This document shows, piece after piece, positions 42,035 through 50,955 of a DNA stretch of 52,257 bases. Positions within the stretch are counted from its first letter, which is position 1. The number at the start of each line of letters is the position of its first letter. The notes beneath the pieces were generated by a model that was given only the letters and a program-made list of their open reading frames with translations, had not been told where the DNA came from and ran no database searches. The DNA is from Candidatus Gastranaerophilales bacterium (GTDB lineage Bacteria; Cyanobacteriota; Vampirovibrionia; Gastranaerophilales; Gastranaerophilaceae), in contig CALVEJ010000003.1 of the NCBI GenBank assembly GCA_944326535.1, positions 1 to 52,257 of the forward strand, in the 5' to 3' direction. Both the position numbers and the translations under genes were made by a program.

Positions 42035-43663
42035 ATGCTTAACAATCTGATTTTAATAGTTTTATTCATATGTTTTGTATCAGCCCTGTCATATGTTTAT
42101 CTCTGTTTGAAAGCCGAAGCGGGAAAACGCACCTCAAAAAAGGGAGAAAACCTGCAAATCACACCGGATGAAGTTTACAAACAGGTTGAGGCATTGATGG
42201 CAAATGCTGACTTTTCAACGGCACAAAAACTGGCAAAAAAGTATCTTGGTCAAAACCCTTACCATCACGACCTTAGACGTTTGCTTGTCAAATCATATAT
42301 AGATACGCAGAAGGAGTACGAGGCTATTTCAAACCTGCTTGTTCTTGTACAGTTTTACCCTGATGATATAAGCCTTTATCTTCAGCTTGCAACTCTGTAC
42401 AAAAATACACACCAGAACAAAAAAGCTATTCATTTCTACTCATACCTTTTGACAAAAGACAAATACGATGTCAATGCAATGAGAAATCTTGCGGAATTGT
42501 ATTACAACAACAAACAGAAAGAATCCGCCCTTAAACTTTACAAACAGCTTGTTACCTATATTGATGATGAAGAAGAAAAAATTCAATACTATGAGGTTAT
42601 GGCAAACATATACTCAACATACGGAGAGTACAATAAGGCAATAAATCTCTATAAAAAAGTGCTTGACCACAAATCGGACAATGTCGATGTAGTAAAAGAT
42701 CTGAGAAGAATATACCTAAAACTCAAAGATACTGAAAATGTAATCTACTATTCAAGAAAACTGATTGACCTTGAGCCTGATAATTACGGTTATTATGAGG
42801 AAATCGTAGATTTGCTCTTTCATGTACATTCCTATGATGAAGCACTAAAATATGCACAAAAAGCCCTTGAATTGCCGACTGCGGATGTGTTTGCAATAAA
42901 AAACCTCATTGCCAAAATTTATATTTATACAGGCAAAATTCAAGAAAGTATAAATCTGATAAACGAAACAATTGTTTCCGATCCGACAAATTTGCTTTTG
43001 AGCCAGACACTGGCAATGGCATACTGTATGAACAAAGATTTTGAAATGGCAAAACGTGTCTGTCTTGATGCAATAGATGTCGCAGTACCTTCGGATATAA
43101 AAGTTATCCATAACAACCTGAGTACAATACTTGCAGAAGAAGCGGTAAATCTCTTAAACCTCGGAAAAACAAAAGAAGCTTTTGATAAGTTTACCGAAGC
43201 AATGCAATACAACAATGAAAACCCTGAAATCTATTTCAAACTGGCAAAAGCAAACCGTATGATAAAAAATTATTCTGAGGCAATCCGCCAATGCCGAAGA
43301 GCTATTGAACTGGCTCCGGAAGTAAGCCTGTATTACGAAACACTTGCAGATATTTATTATGAACTGCAAAATTTTATAGAAGCCAAGAAGCTATACAAAG
43401 AAGCGGTATTTATTGATCCAAAAAACGCCAGAGCACAGACATTTCTCGGAATTTTACAATCCAAAGACAAAGAACATGACAATGCTCTCAAATCTCTTGA
43501 AACAGCCGTTTCTATTGATCCGAATAATGTGGACATAAGATACAACCTTGCGCTCGCATATGAAGTGGCAGGCAGGAAAGATGAAGCAAAAGCCGAGTAT
43601 GAAAAAGTTCTAGAGCTTGATCCTACACACAAAGAAGCTCAGAATAATTTAAAACTTCTGTAA
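42035..43663 (+). CDS. large membrane-anchored TPR protein
   Basis: 542 residues. A single N-terminal membrane helix (about 3-25, LILIVLFICFVSALSYVYLC) and about twelve TPR units from 45 to 540, for example AINLYKKVLDHKSDNVDVVK, AIRQCRRAIELAPEVSLYYE and ALKSLETAVSIDPNNVDIRY. It resembles scaffold proteins of envelope or pilus machines in layout only. AGGGG lies just before the ATG. Its stop codon sits in the loop of a 13-bp hairpin that probably ends the transcript. It converges with the prepilin cluster on the other strand. Confidence 0.85.
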   Translation: MLNNLILIVLFICFVSALSYVYLCLKAEAGKRTSKKGENLQITPDEVYKQVEALMANADFSTAQKLAKKYLGQNPYHHDLRRLLVKSYIDTQKEYEAISNLLVLVQFYPDDISLYLQLATLYKNTHQNKKAIHFYSYLLTKDKYDVNAMRNLAELYYNNKQKESALKLYKQLVTYIDDEEEKIQYYEVMANIYSTYGEYNKAINLYKKVLDHKSDNVDVVKDLRRIYLKLKDTENVIYYSRKLIDLEPDNYGYYEEIVDLLFHVHSYDEALKYAQKALELPTADVFAIKNLIAKIYIYTGKIQESINLINETIVSDPTNLLLSQTLAMAYCMNKDFEMAKRVCLDAIDVAVPSDIKVIHNNLSTILAEEAVNLLNLGKTKEAFDKFTEAMQYNNENPEIYFKLAKANRMIKNYSEAIRQCRRAIELAPEVSLYYETLADIYYELQNFIEAKKLYKEAVFIDPKNARAQTFLGILQSKDKEHDNALKSLETAVSIDPNNVDIRYNLALAYEVAGRKDEAKAEYEKVLELDPTHKEAQNNLKLL

Positions 43664-43680
43664 AAAACAGAAGTTTTAAA
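43648..43680. terminator. hairpin overlapping the TPR gene stop
   Basis: TTTAAAACTTCTG (43648-43660) and CAGAAGTTTTAAA (43668-43680) form a perfect 13-bp stem. The loop contains the TAA stop. AT-rich with T-runs; may serve both convergent units. Confidence 0.5.
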
Positions 43681-43709
43681 TTTATCATGTAATTTTATTT
43701 ACAAGGTTT

Positions 43710-44660
43710 TTATAGTCCTCCTTTTTGTTCCTCAACAACTACTGTACATGGAGGAATAAAATTACCTTCTTCTTTTTCCTGTTCTGTTGCCTGACATATT
43801 TCTCTCTGTGATGCAGATATAGAGGGCATTTTTTGAATTTTTGCCAGACCCGAAAGTTTAGAATTCAATAAAACAGAAGTTAAGTCGACAGAAGGATATT
43901 CCACATTACCAAAAGCCTCTATCTGTGCCTGATAATATGTGGTTGACGGTGTATACTCGGAGCTTTCTGTAGAATCGATATCAACATAAGCTTGCAAATA
44001 TCTTCTGTCAACAGTCGGCTGTCCAACAGGAAGTACCTTTCCCGTATTTGTAACAACAAAAGGCACTATATCCGCGGGTCTGCCTTCTTTCCACTCCGGA
44101 GTATTAGGACCTCTGTCTCCGTTAAGATCAACCCATACAAGAAAATATTTTATAGAAACATTTATCTTATCCAGATCACAGTTTATAGTTGTTGTATTCA
44201 TATTTGAAATATAATATTTCATTGAATTTGATGCACGGAATGCCATTTTTGAATCAGTAAAACTCGTTTTTGAATAAGAAGTCAAAGCACTAAAACTATT
44301 ACAGTTATAATCAGTTGTATTTATATAACCGTACTTGTAATTCGGATTATTTGGATTTACAGCAAATCTCGTACAAAATTTCTTTGCAGTATCAGGGAAT
44401 TCTTTGTCTTCTTCCGTATAAGGACTATTTGGTGTGTTATTTAGCTCACTGTTGTTCGCATCAATAACGTCCTGTCTGATGTTATATGCAGCAGTGTTAA
44501 GGGTATTATATGCATTGTAATACTGATATTTCAAAGCCTTTTCGCTCGGTTTTATAATCGTAAGCATCATTACAGAAATAACACCTACAATAGCAAGAAA
44601 TATTAACAATTCCGGTATAGAAAATGCTCTTTTTTTATTTGATATATTAGACCGTTCCAT
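43710..44660 (-). CDS. type IV prepilin-like protein, long form
   Basis: 316 residues from the ATG at 44660 (CGGAGAG upstream; a GTG at 44666 is too close to it). Leader MERSNISNKKRA is followed by FSIPELLIFLAIVGVISVMM. Cleavage after A12 leaves mature Phe1 and Glu5, with an unusual Pro at mature position 4. The globular part is about 290 residues, longer than the two prepilins at 33-34 kb, so it may be a minor or tip subunit. Its start overlaps the DUF3326 gene by 14 nt, so it is co-translated with an apparently unrelated gene. Confidence 0.85.
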   Translation of the reverse strand: MERSNISNKKRAFSIPELLIFLAIVGVISVMMLTIIKPSEKALKYQYYNAYNTLNTAAYNIRQDVIDANNSELNNTPNSPYTEEDKEFPDTAKKFCTRFAVNPNNPNYKYGYINTTDYNCNSFSALTSYSKTSFTDSKMAFRASNSMKYYISNMNTTTINCDLDKINVSIKYFLVWVDLNGDRGPNTPEWKEGRPADIVPFVVTNTGKVLPVGQPTVDRRYLQAYVDIDSTESSEYTPSTTYYQAQIEAFGNVEYPSVDLTSVLLNSKLSGLAKIQKMPSISASQREICQATEQEKEEGNFIPPCTVVVEEQKGGL

Positions 44661-45648
44661 ATACACTCTCCGATTTTATTATGTTTATATAATCATTGTA
44701 ATTATCCAATTCTATTATATCATTTTGTTTGTCTATTGAATATCCGTTTACATTCAAAACAGTAGAATTTTCTTTTATGGCATAAACAAGAATGTTTTTC
44801 TCCAATGCATCAAGAACAATGCTTGACCCCGCAGAATTGTGCGGAATGACAACCGAATGCAGATTTTTGTATGTAAGACAATTATCAATTCTGTCATCAT
44901 TACAATTTATTAACAGGGGAGCATTTTTAAGTCCGAAGAAAAGACACGGCAAAAATGTCGGAGTAATGTATTCTGCGCTAACTTTCGGACTGACAGTTTC
45001 TGAAGTTATTGAAACATCTGCAAATGCAGGTGCATGCACACAAGGACACAAAAGTTCTTTTGTCAGATAGTGAGAAATTATAGCCTCTACACCGCCTACA
45101 ACATCAATGCCTTCTCCGTTTTCATAGTCATCCTCCGGCGGTTCTTCAAAAAAGCACACAACGGCAAGCCCGTCCGCACCGTTGGCAATCAACTTTTTCC
45201 CAGCTTCCAAAAGGGTTTGGGTATTTTTTACAGCACCTTGTGATATACCGTTTTCCGTAGTAAAAAACTCTATACCTGCCGGCTCACGTGTAATTTCAAT
45301 ACCGGAGACATCAAAGCCGTACACTGTTTTTAGCGCATTGATTGTATTAATATGTATATTCAAAACATTCGGAGGAACCGCCCTGTCAAAAATTACGCCT
45401 ATTTTGTTGTTTTTTGAAGGAAGCAGACCTAAGGAACCTTTCACAAACTGTTCAATTGCCCAACCTTCTACATAAAACATATTGTCAGTGATACCGGAAA
45501 AAACCGCAGCATTAACAATATTCGGATTTACAATTAGCGGGATATTTGCAGAAATTTTCTGCGCCGTCTGACTGGCATCACCCGCATATCCGCCTATACT
45601 CGCACCGATACCCGTCGGCACTATCATCAAAGATACTTTTTTGTCCAT
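44647..45648 (-). CDS. DUF3326 protein
   Basis: 333 residues of the DUF3326 family, found mainly in cyanobacteria and plants and of unknown function. Typical strings are IVPTGIGASIGGYAGDA near 10-26, NPNIVNAAVFSG, NMFYVEGWAIEQFVKG near 57-72, GVIFDRAV, VVGGVEAIISHYL, and a conserved Cys/His segment CPCVHAPAFAD near 200-210. No membrane segment. Its ATG shares one base with the stop of the UPF0173 gene (TAATG), so translation is coupled. The prepilin gene overlaps its 3' end. Confidence 0.88.
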   Translation of the reverse strand: MDKKVSLMIVPTGIGASIGGYAGDASQTAQKISANIPLIVNPNIVNAAVFSGITDNMFYVEGWAIEQFVKGSLGLLPSKNNKIGVIFDRAVPPNVLNIHINTINALKTVYGFDVSGIEITREPAGIEFFTTENGISQGAVKNTQTLLEAGKKLIANGADGLAVVCFFEEPPEDDYENGEGIDVVGGVEAIISHYLTKELLCPCVHAPAFADVSITSETVSPKVSAEYITPTFLPCLFFGLKNAPLLINCNDDRIDNCLTYKNLHSVVIPHNSAGSSIVLDALEKNILVYAIKENSTVLNVNGYSIDKQNDIIELDNYNDYINIIKSESVYGTV

Positions 45649-46325
45649 TAGAGCTCTATGCTTTCCGAAGGATTTAGTACAACGGCTTCAATATTTTCCT
45701 TCTGCAGTTTTTGTTTAAAATCATTTATATCAACGGCTATTGCATCAAATGTATTGTAATGCATCGGAACAACCTTTTTTGCACCAATCCACTTTGCGGC
45801 AACCACTGCATCGTCAATATCCATAGTGAAATGAGAGCCTACGGGAAGCAGTGCAATATCCGGCTTATAAATTTCACCCAATATTTTCATTTCCTGATGA
45901 AGACAAGTATCTCCGGCATGATATACCTTTATTCCGCCAATATCAAACAAAATAGATGCAGGCATTCCGGCATATATTCCTTCCGGAGTAGAACTGCTGT
46001 GAAAAGCGGGAAGGAACTTTGCGCATCCCCATTCAAATTTTAAAGTACCGCCCATATTAACACCGTCGGCAAATGCACCCTTCTGAGCGCAATAATTGGC
46101 AAGCTCAAATATAGCCGCAACAGGTGCTTTCGTCTTTCTGGACAAAGACACGGCATCTCCCAGATGATCAGCATGTCCGTGTGTAACAAAGATATTTGTT
46201 ATTGGCAGATTTGCATCAAATTTTGCTTTCGGATTCTGAGAAATAAAAGGATCAATCAAAATGCCGTTATCTTGTGATTTTATATAAAAAGCACTGTGTC
46301 CTATGTATGTGAGAGTTGTTTTCAT
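45648..46325 (-). CDS. UPF0173 metallo-beta-lactamase-fold hydrolase
   Basis: 225-residue metal-dependent hydrolase of the UPF0173 family. The metal motif THGHADHLGD lies near 50-59 (HxHxDH), with further ligands in AFHSSSTPEG and YHAGDTCLHQEM, and the last His in VPMHYNTFDA near 192-201. The family's natural substrate is not established. AAAGG precedes the ATG. It is the first gene of a coupled three-gene run with DUF3326 and the long prepilin. Confidence 0.92.
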   Translation of the reverse strand: MKTTLTYIGHSAFYIKSQDNGILIDPFISQNPKAKFDANLPITNIFVTHGHADHLGDAVSLSRKTKAPVAAIFELANYCAQKGAFADGVNMGGTLKFEWGCAKFLPAFHSSSTPEGIYAGMPASILFDIGGIKVYHAGDTCLHQEMKILGEIYKPDIALLPVGSHFTMDIDDAVVAAKWIGAKKVVPMHYNTFDAIAVDINDFKQKLQKENIEAVVLNPSESIEL

Positions 46326-46394
46326 TTCATGCCTTTCAAATTAGTGTATTTTCAATAAATTATACCAACAATTTGAAATCATATAAACAATGTG

Positions 46395-46423
46395 TTGGCA
46401 ATTCCCCGAAAATAGCCTATAAT
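46395..46423 (+). promoter_or_regulatory. sigma70-type promoter
   Basis: TTGGCA at 46395-46400, 17-nt spacer, TATAAT at 46418-46423. It gives a leader of about 28 nt to the HD-GYP gene, without an evident ribosome site. Confidence 0.7.
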
Positions 46424-46458
46424 TGATAATGTAATAGTTTATTCAATTTGATTTACAT

Positions 46459-47460
46459 ATGGAAAAAATCCCTGTTGAAGAATTAATAAAATTTAAAATG
46501 CTTCCGTTTGATGTATACAACGAAAACGGAGAAAAGCTTGTTGATGCCGGCGAAATACTTACATCAGGCAAACTGCTTCAAGTAAGCCAGTATGAAGTTT
46601 TATACAGATCAGAACCAAAAAACTTTGATAGGGCACAGCAAAAACCCCAGCAGGAAAAAATACCCGAAGGCATAAACTCATTTGAAAATATTGACCAGCA
46701 AAGACCAAAAGAAATTATTTTTGATAAAACCGTAAACCGTAAATCAAAAATCAAAGCCCAATCTCAGGTCGATATGAAATCGTACTATGCTACCACAATG
46801 TTTGCACTCAAAGAAAATGCCAATCAAGATGCAATTCAGATGGTAGACGAGATAAAAGACAAAATTTTGACCGATGTACAGGCAATTATACCTGATGTAA
46901 AATTTTGCTCTCAATTAAAACTTCTGGGCAATTATCAGGATTGTCATGCTCTCAATACAGCTATTCTTGCAACAGCTATGGGTTATAGACTAAACTACGA
47001 AGAGGATACTATAGAAAAACTTGCTCAAGCCTCTCTGCTCCATGATATAGGTATGACCAGACTGCCAAAAGAAATATTGGAAAAAACAACTCTTTCCCAG
47101 CAAGATAACAAGATATTTCAACGACACACACAAATCGGATACAAAATTTTAAAATACGAAATGAACCTTCCTGAGGATATTTGTCTTGTTGCGCTTGAAC
47201 ACCATGAAAACAATGACGGTTCCGGATATCCTTTCAAACTTTCAGGAGAACAAATCAGCAAACTTACCAGAGTTGTCGCTCTTTGCAGCTTTTTTGATGA
47301 CCTGACATCAAACAAAACACCTCACAAGGTCAAAAATACAAAAGAAGCATTGAGGATTATACTCGAAGTCGGTTCAAAAAGATTTCAGCCGGAAATTTTA
47401 TATCAGTTTGTTAACATGTATAATTATAATGATCTTGAATCATACGAGGACATGGTTTAA
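46459..47460 (+). CDS. HD-GYP cyclic-di-GMP phosphodiesterase
   Basis: 333 residues. An N-terminal region of about 110 residues (EELIKFKMLPFDVYNENGEK) resembles the small domain often placed before HD-GYP. The catalytic domain has LLHDIGMTRLPKEI (HD pair near 195-196), HTQIGYKIL near 218-226, and HHENNDGSGYP near 248-258, a full match to HHExxDGxGYP. It should hydrolyse c-di-GMP. No receiver or membrane segment is present. With the two cyclases in this window it closes a synthesis and breakdown circuit. trmFO follows by 25 nt. Confidence 0.93.
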   Translation: MEKIPVEELIKFKMLPFDVYNENGEKLVDAGEILTSGKLLQVSQYEVLYRSEPKNFDRAQQKPQQEKIPEGINSFENIDQQRPKEIIFDKTVNRKSKIKAQSQVDMKSYYATTMFALKENANQDAIQMVDEIKDKILTDVQAIIPDVKFCSQLKLLGNYQDCHALNTAILATAMGYRLNYEEDTIEKLAQASLLHDIGMTRLPKEILEKTTLSQQDNKIFQRHTQIGYKILKYEMNLPEDICLVALEHHENNDGSGYPFKLSGEQISKLTRVVALCSFFDDLTSNKTPHKVKNTKEALRIILEVGSKRFQPEILYQFVNMYNYNDLESYEDMV

Positions 47461-47485
47461 CCTGCGTTTTTAGAAAGGGCAGAAA

Positions 47486-48814
47486 TTGGCTGAAACTACA
47501 CCAGAGGTAATTGTAATAGGAGCCGGTCTTGCCGGATGCGAGGCAGCGCTGCAGCTTGCAAAAAGAGGAGTAAAAGTTCTCCTGTATGAAATGCGCCCGC
47601 AAAAAACAACCGGAGCACACACAACAGCAGCTCCTGCAGAATTTGTCTGTTCAAACAGCCTCGGTTCTACAGACCAAACAAATGCAAGCGGACTTTTAAA
47701 AAAAGAAATGTCATATCTGGGCTCTTTTCTTATAGAAATTGCAAAAGATGTTTCTTTGCCTGCAGGCAATGCACTTGCAATTGACAGAGTTCTCTTTTCA
47801 AAAAAGGTTGAGGAGCTTATATCAGAAAGTGAATATATTACTCTTATAAGAGAAGAAATCACCAAAATACCGCAGGACACTCCGGTAATTATAGCCTCAG
47901 GTCCGTTAACATCAGATAGTCTTGCCGAGAATATAAAAGAATTTACGGGATCTGACCATCTTCACTTTTTTGATGCAATTGCACCTATTGTTGAAAAAGA
48001 CTCAATAAACTTTGACAAGGCTTTTTATGCAAGCAGATATGACAAGGGAGAGGCTTCATACATAAACTGTCCGATGAACAAAGAAGAATACGAAAAGTTT
48101 TATGACATTTTGATAAATGCACCGAGAATAGAACTCAAAGAATTTGAAAAAAATGCAAAATTTTTTGAATCATGCCTGCCTATAGAAGTTCTTGCATCAA
48201 GGGGCGTTGACACTTTACGATTTGGACCGATGAAGCCGGTCGGCTTGACAGACAAGAGAACAGGTATTGAAAACTATGCGGTAGTACAATTACGACAGGA
48301 CAATCAATCCGCAACAATGTACAATCTTGTCGGATTTCAGACAAATTTGAAATGGGGAAGCCAAAAAGAGCTTTTGCATTCTATTCCGGGCTTGGAAAAT
48401 GCAAATATACTGCGCTATGGAGTAATGCATCGTAATACTTTTATCAACAGTCCGAAATTGCTGGAACCGACACTTCAATGCAGAAAAAGAAAAAATCTGT
48501 TTTTTGCGGGACAAATTACAGGAACTGAAGGTTATACGGAGTCAATTGCATCAGGACTTCTTGCAGGAATAAATATGGCAAAATTCCTTAAAAATGAAGA
48601 ATTGCTTGAACTTCCGGGAATTACAATGCTGGGTGCACTTACGCACTATATCTCCGACAGCAGCCAGAAACATTTTCAGCCAATAAATTCAAACTGGGGG
48701 ATTGTTGATGAATTGAAAGTCGACAAAAAAATTAAAAAGAACAAAAAATTGAAAAATGAAATGCTTTCAAATCGTTCTATAGAGTTTTTTGAAAAAGAAA
48801 ATATATTTGCCTAG
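47486..48814 (+). CDS. trmFO: folate-dependent tRNA (uracil-54) methyltransferase TrmFO
   Basis: FAD enzyme that methylates U54 of tRNA using methylene-tetrahydrofolate. The 442 residues match the family. Motifs: VIGAGLAGCEAALQLAKRG near 10-28, MRPQKTTGAHTT, EFVCSNSLGS near 52-61, CPMNKEEYEKFYDILINAPR, RFGPMKPVGL, and GQITGTEGYTESIASGLLAG near 346-365. The start codon is TTG, set by AGAAAGGG about 8 nt upstream. The last 4 nt overlap the end of lpdA on the opposite strand. Confidence 0.96.
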   Translation: MAETTPEVIVIGAGLAGCEAALQLAKRGVKVLLYEMRPQKTTGAHTTAAPAEFVCSNSLGSTDQTNASGLLKKEMSYLGSFLIEIAKDVSLPAGNALAIDRVLFSKKVEELISESEYITLIREEITKIPQDTPVIIASGPLTSDSLAENIKEFTGSDHLHFFDAIAPIVEKDSINFDKAFYASRYDKGEASYINCPMNKEEYEKFYDILINAPRIELKEFEKNAKFFESCLPIEVLASRGVDTLRFGPMKPVGLTDKRTGIENYAVVQLRQDNQSATMYNLVGFQTNLKWGSQKELLHSIPGLENANILRYGVMHRNTFINSPKLLEPTLQCRKRKNLFFAGQITGTEGYTESIASGLLAGINMAKFLKNEELLELPGITMLGALTHYISDSSQKHFQPINSNWGIVDELKVDKKIKKNKKLKNEMLSNRSIEFFEKENIFA

Positions 48815-50172
48815 TTCAGCTGTTTCTGTACAGGAATACTCAAAGCCAAATCATCAAGCCCGAGTATAGATTCGAAAACTGCCTCTGAATAAGACGGGTG
48901 CGCAAAAACCGTATTTAGAACATCCTTTGTTTTCAATCCGTTATCTATCATCAAAGCAAACTGATGTATCAAAGAAGATGCCTCGGGACAAACGATATGA
49001 GCCCCGACTATTTTGTCTTCTGCCGACAACACTTTTACCAAACCGTCTATTTCATCATCAGCAATAGCTTTTCCAAGTGCGGCAACCGGAAAAATTGATA
49101 CTTTATATTCTGTACCGTTAAGCATCTCTTCTGTTTTTCCGACCCAAGCAATTTCAGGATTTCCATAGATTACGGAAGGAATATTGCTTTTGTCAAAATG
49201 GACTTCTTTTCCGTCACAAATATAATCCACGACACTTATCGCCTGATGTACAGCACTATGCGCAAGCTGCATCCGTCCGTTAATGTCACCTATAGCAAAA
49301 AGTCCTTTTATATTTGTTTCAAAATTCGTATCTGTTTTTACAAATCTGCCGTCAAATTCCGGACTTATACCCTCCATTTCGGGGAGTACCGGCTCTCTGC
49401 CGACTGCACACAGGATAATGTCACACTCCTGAGTTTGTCCGTTTGATAATGTAACAGAATGTCCTTCAATTTTTTCTATACTGCAGGAAGTAAAAAATTT
49501 TATTTTATTTTTCTTAAAAAGTCTCTCTAGCCTCTTTGAAATATCAATGTCCGCACAAGGAAGCAGTCTGTCTGCCAGCTCTGTTACAACAACATTTTTG
49601 TCTAATGAAGAAAAAATTCTTGCCCATTCAACCCCGATAGCACCCGAACCTGCTATCAATATATTTTCCGGAAGTTTTGTCAAATTCAAAACATCATCGG
49701 ATGTCAAAACAAATTCCCCGTCAGGTTCAAGTCCTTTTATTTTTGATGGTTTTGAGCCTGTGCACAGAATAACATTCCTGCATTTATAAACATTGTCCCG
49801 TGTTTTGATTTCGTTTTGAGAACAAAGCTTTGCTTTTGAAAAACATATCTCAACCCCAAAGCTTTGTACTAACTTTGTCAAAGACTTCTGTAATTTTTGC
49901 ACGATATCATTTTTACGGTTAAAAATTTTTTCGTAATCATAAGAGACTGCGCCCGCATATATGCCGAACTTTTCGGACTTTTTTAAATTCTTGTACAAAT
50001 CACTGCAATGCAAAATTGTTTTTGTCGGAATACAGCCTTTGTTCAAGCATACACCGCCCATTGCATCCTTTTCAAAAAGGATAACAGACAGACCTTTCTG
50101 TGCCGCTCTGATAGCAGCACTGTATCCTGCCGGTCCTCCGCCGATAATACCCAAATCATAAACATTTCCCAT
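48811..50172 (-). CDS. lpdA: dihydrolipoyl dehydrogenase
   Basis: FAD/NAD disulfide oxidoreductase that reoxidises dihydrolipoyl groups of 2-oxoacid dehydrogenases or the glycine cleavage system. The 453 residues include the FAD motif GGGPAGYSAA near 11-20 and the redox pair C42 and C47 in GGVCLNKGCIPTK. The NAD motif is IAGSGAIGVEWARIF, followed by LFAIGDINGRMQLAH and the catalytic His in FAHPSYSEAVFESI. E1 and E2 genes are not adjacent. A TGC-TATAAT box ends 9 nt before the ATG and no ribosome site is seen, so its mRNA may be leaderless. Confidence 0.93.
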   Translation of the reverse strand: MGNVYDLGIIGGGPAGYSAAIRAAQKGLSVILFEKDAMGGVCLNKGCIPTKTILHCSDLYKNLKKSEKFGIYAGAVSYDYEKIFNRKNDIVQKLQKSLTKLVQSFGVEICFSKAKLCSQNEIKTRDNVYKCRNVILCTGSKPSKIKGLEPDGEFVLTSDDVLNLTKLPENILIAGSGAIGVEWARIFSSLDKNVVVTELADRLLPCADIDISKRLERLFKKNKIKFFTSCSIEKIEGHSVTLSNGQTQECDIILCAVGREPVLPEMEGISPEFDGRFVKTDTNFETNIKGLFAIGDINGRMQLAHSAVHQAISVVDYICDGKEVHFDKSNIPSVIYGNPEIAWVGKTEEMLNGTEYKVSIFPVAALGKAIADDEIDGLVKVLSAEDKIVGAHIVCPEASSLIHQFALMIDNGLKTKDVLNTVFAHPSYSEAVFESILGLDDLALSIPVQKQLN

Positions 50173-50181
50173 AACAAACGT

Positions 50182-50190
50182 ATTATAGCA
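50182..50190 (-). promoter_or_regulatory. extended -10 box before lpdA
   Basis: On the minus strand TGCTATAAT, a perfect TATAAT (50187-50182) with the TGn extension, 9 nt upstream of the ATG at 50172. A TTGTCA lies 15 nt upstream. Confidence 0.55.
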
Positions 50191-50229
50191 TGTTTAAAGC
50201 TTTGACAAAAACAAAAATCTAAAATTAGA

Positions 50230-50952
50230 TTACAAACTCAGATTCAACTTTGGTATTTTTATTCTGAAAATGCTCTCAATATCAATACTGTTTATCAAAA
50301 TATTGATAATCTCTCCCGGTTTTGCCAGATTAAAATCCGTAATATCAGGAACAATCCCGAGTATATTTACGTCGGAGAACTCTTCAATCAGCCCGGGTGC
50401 GGTTCTTATAGCAATATCATCCGTACCGGATGGATATCTGTTTATAATCACACCTGCAATATCAAGCCCTGCTTCTTTTGCCTGATTTATCGTCAACAAA
50501 GTATGGTTGATAGTTCCAAGATCCGGTCTTGCAACTATCAAAACCGGTATATCAAGCATTTTTGCTACATCACACATAGTTTTATCTTTTGTTACAGGGA
50601 CAAGAAGTCCCCCCGCTCCTTCAACAAGAACGGTTTCACAGTTCTGTTTCAATGTCTGAAACTCTCTTGAGACGGCAGAAAGGTTTATCTGTACACCGTC
50701 AAGCTCTGCAGCCGTATAAGGTGCAGTAGGTGCTTTTAAAAGATATGTGCACAACGTCTCAACATAAAAATCCAATTTTTTTACAAACGCAAGGTCAGGA
50801 GAAACAAGAAAACCGTTTTTCTCTTCCGCTCCGCTTTGAAAAGGTTTGTATACACCCGCTTTATATCCGAGTGACTGCATCACTGCAGCCAGTCCTGCCG
50901 TTATAAGCGTTTTTCCTATATCTGTATCTGTTCCGGTTACAAAAACATGCAT
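50230..50952 (-). CDS. bioD: dethiobiotin synthetase
   Basis: ATP-dependent carboxylation of diaminopelargonate to dethiobiotin, the penultimate step of biotin synthesis. The 240 residues start MHVFVTGTDTDIGKTLITAG, the P-loop form of the family. VEGAGGLLVPVT follows near 110-121, then the DLGTINHTLLTI segment. Other bio genes are absent from the window, so the pathway is dispersed or partial. Its ATG is 3 nt after the stop of the pseudouridine synthase gene, so the two are co-transcribed. Confidence 0.94.
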   Translation of the reverse strand: MHVFVTGTDTDIGKTLITAGLAAVMQSLGYKAGVYKPFQSGAEEKNGFLVSPDLAFVKKLDFYVETLCTYLLKAPTAPYTAAELDGVQINLSAVSREFQTLKQNCETVLVEGAGGLLVPVTKDKTMCDVAKMLDIPVLIVARPDLGTINHTLLTINQAKEAGLDIAGVIINRYPSGTDDIAIRTAPGLIEEFSDVNILGIVPDITDFNLAKPGEIINILINSIDIESIFRIKIPKLNLSL

Positions 50953-50955
50953 TTT

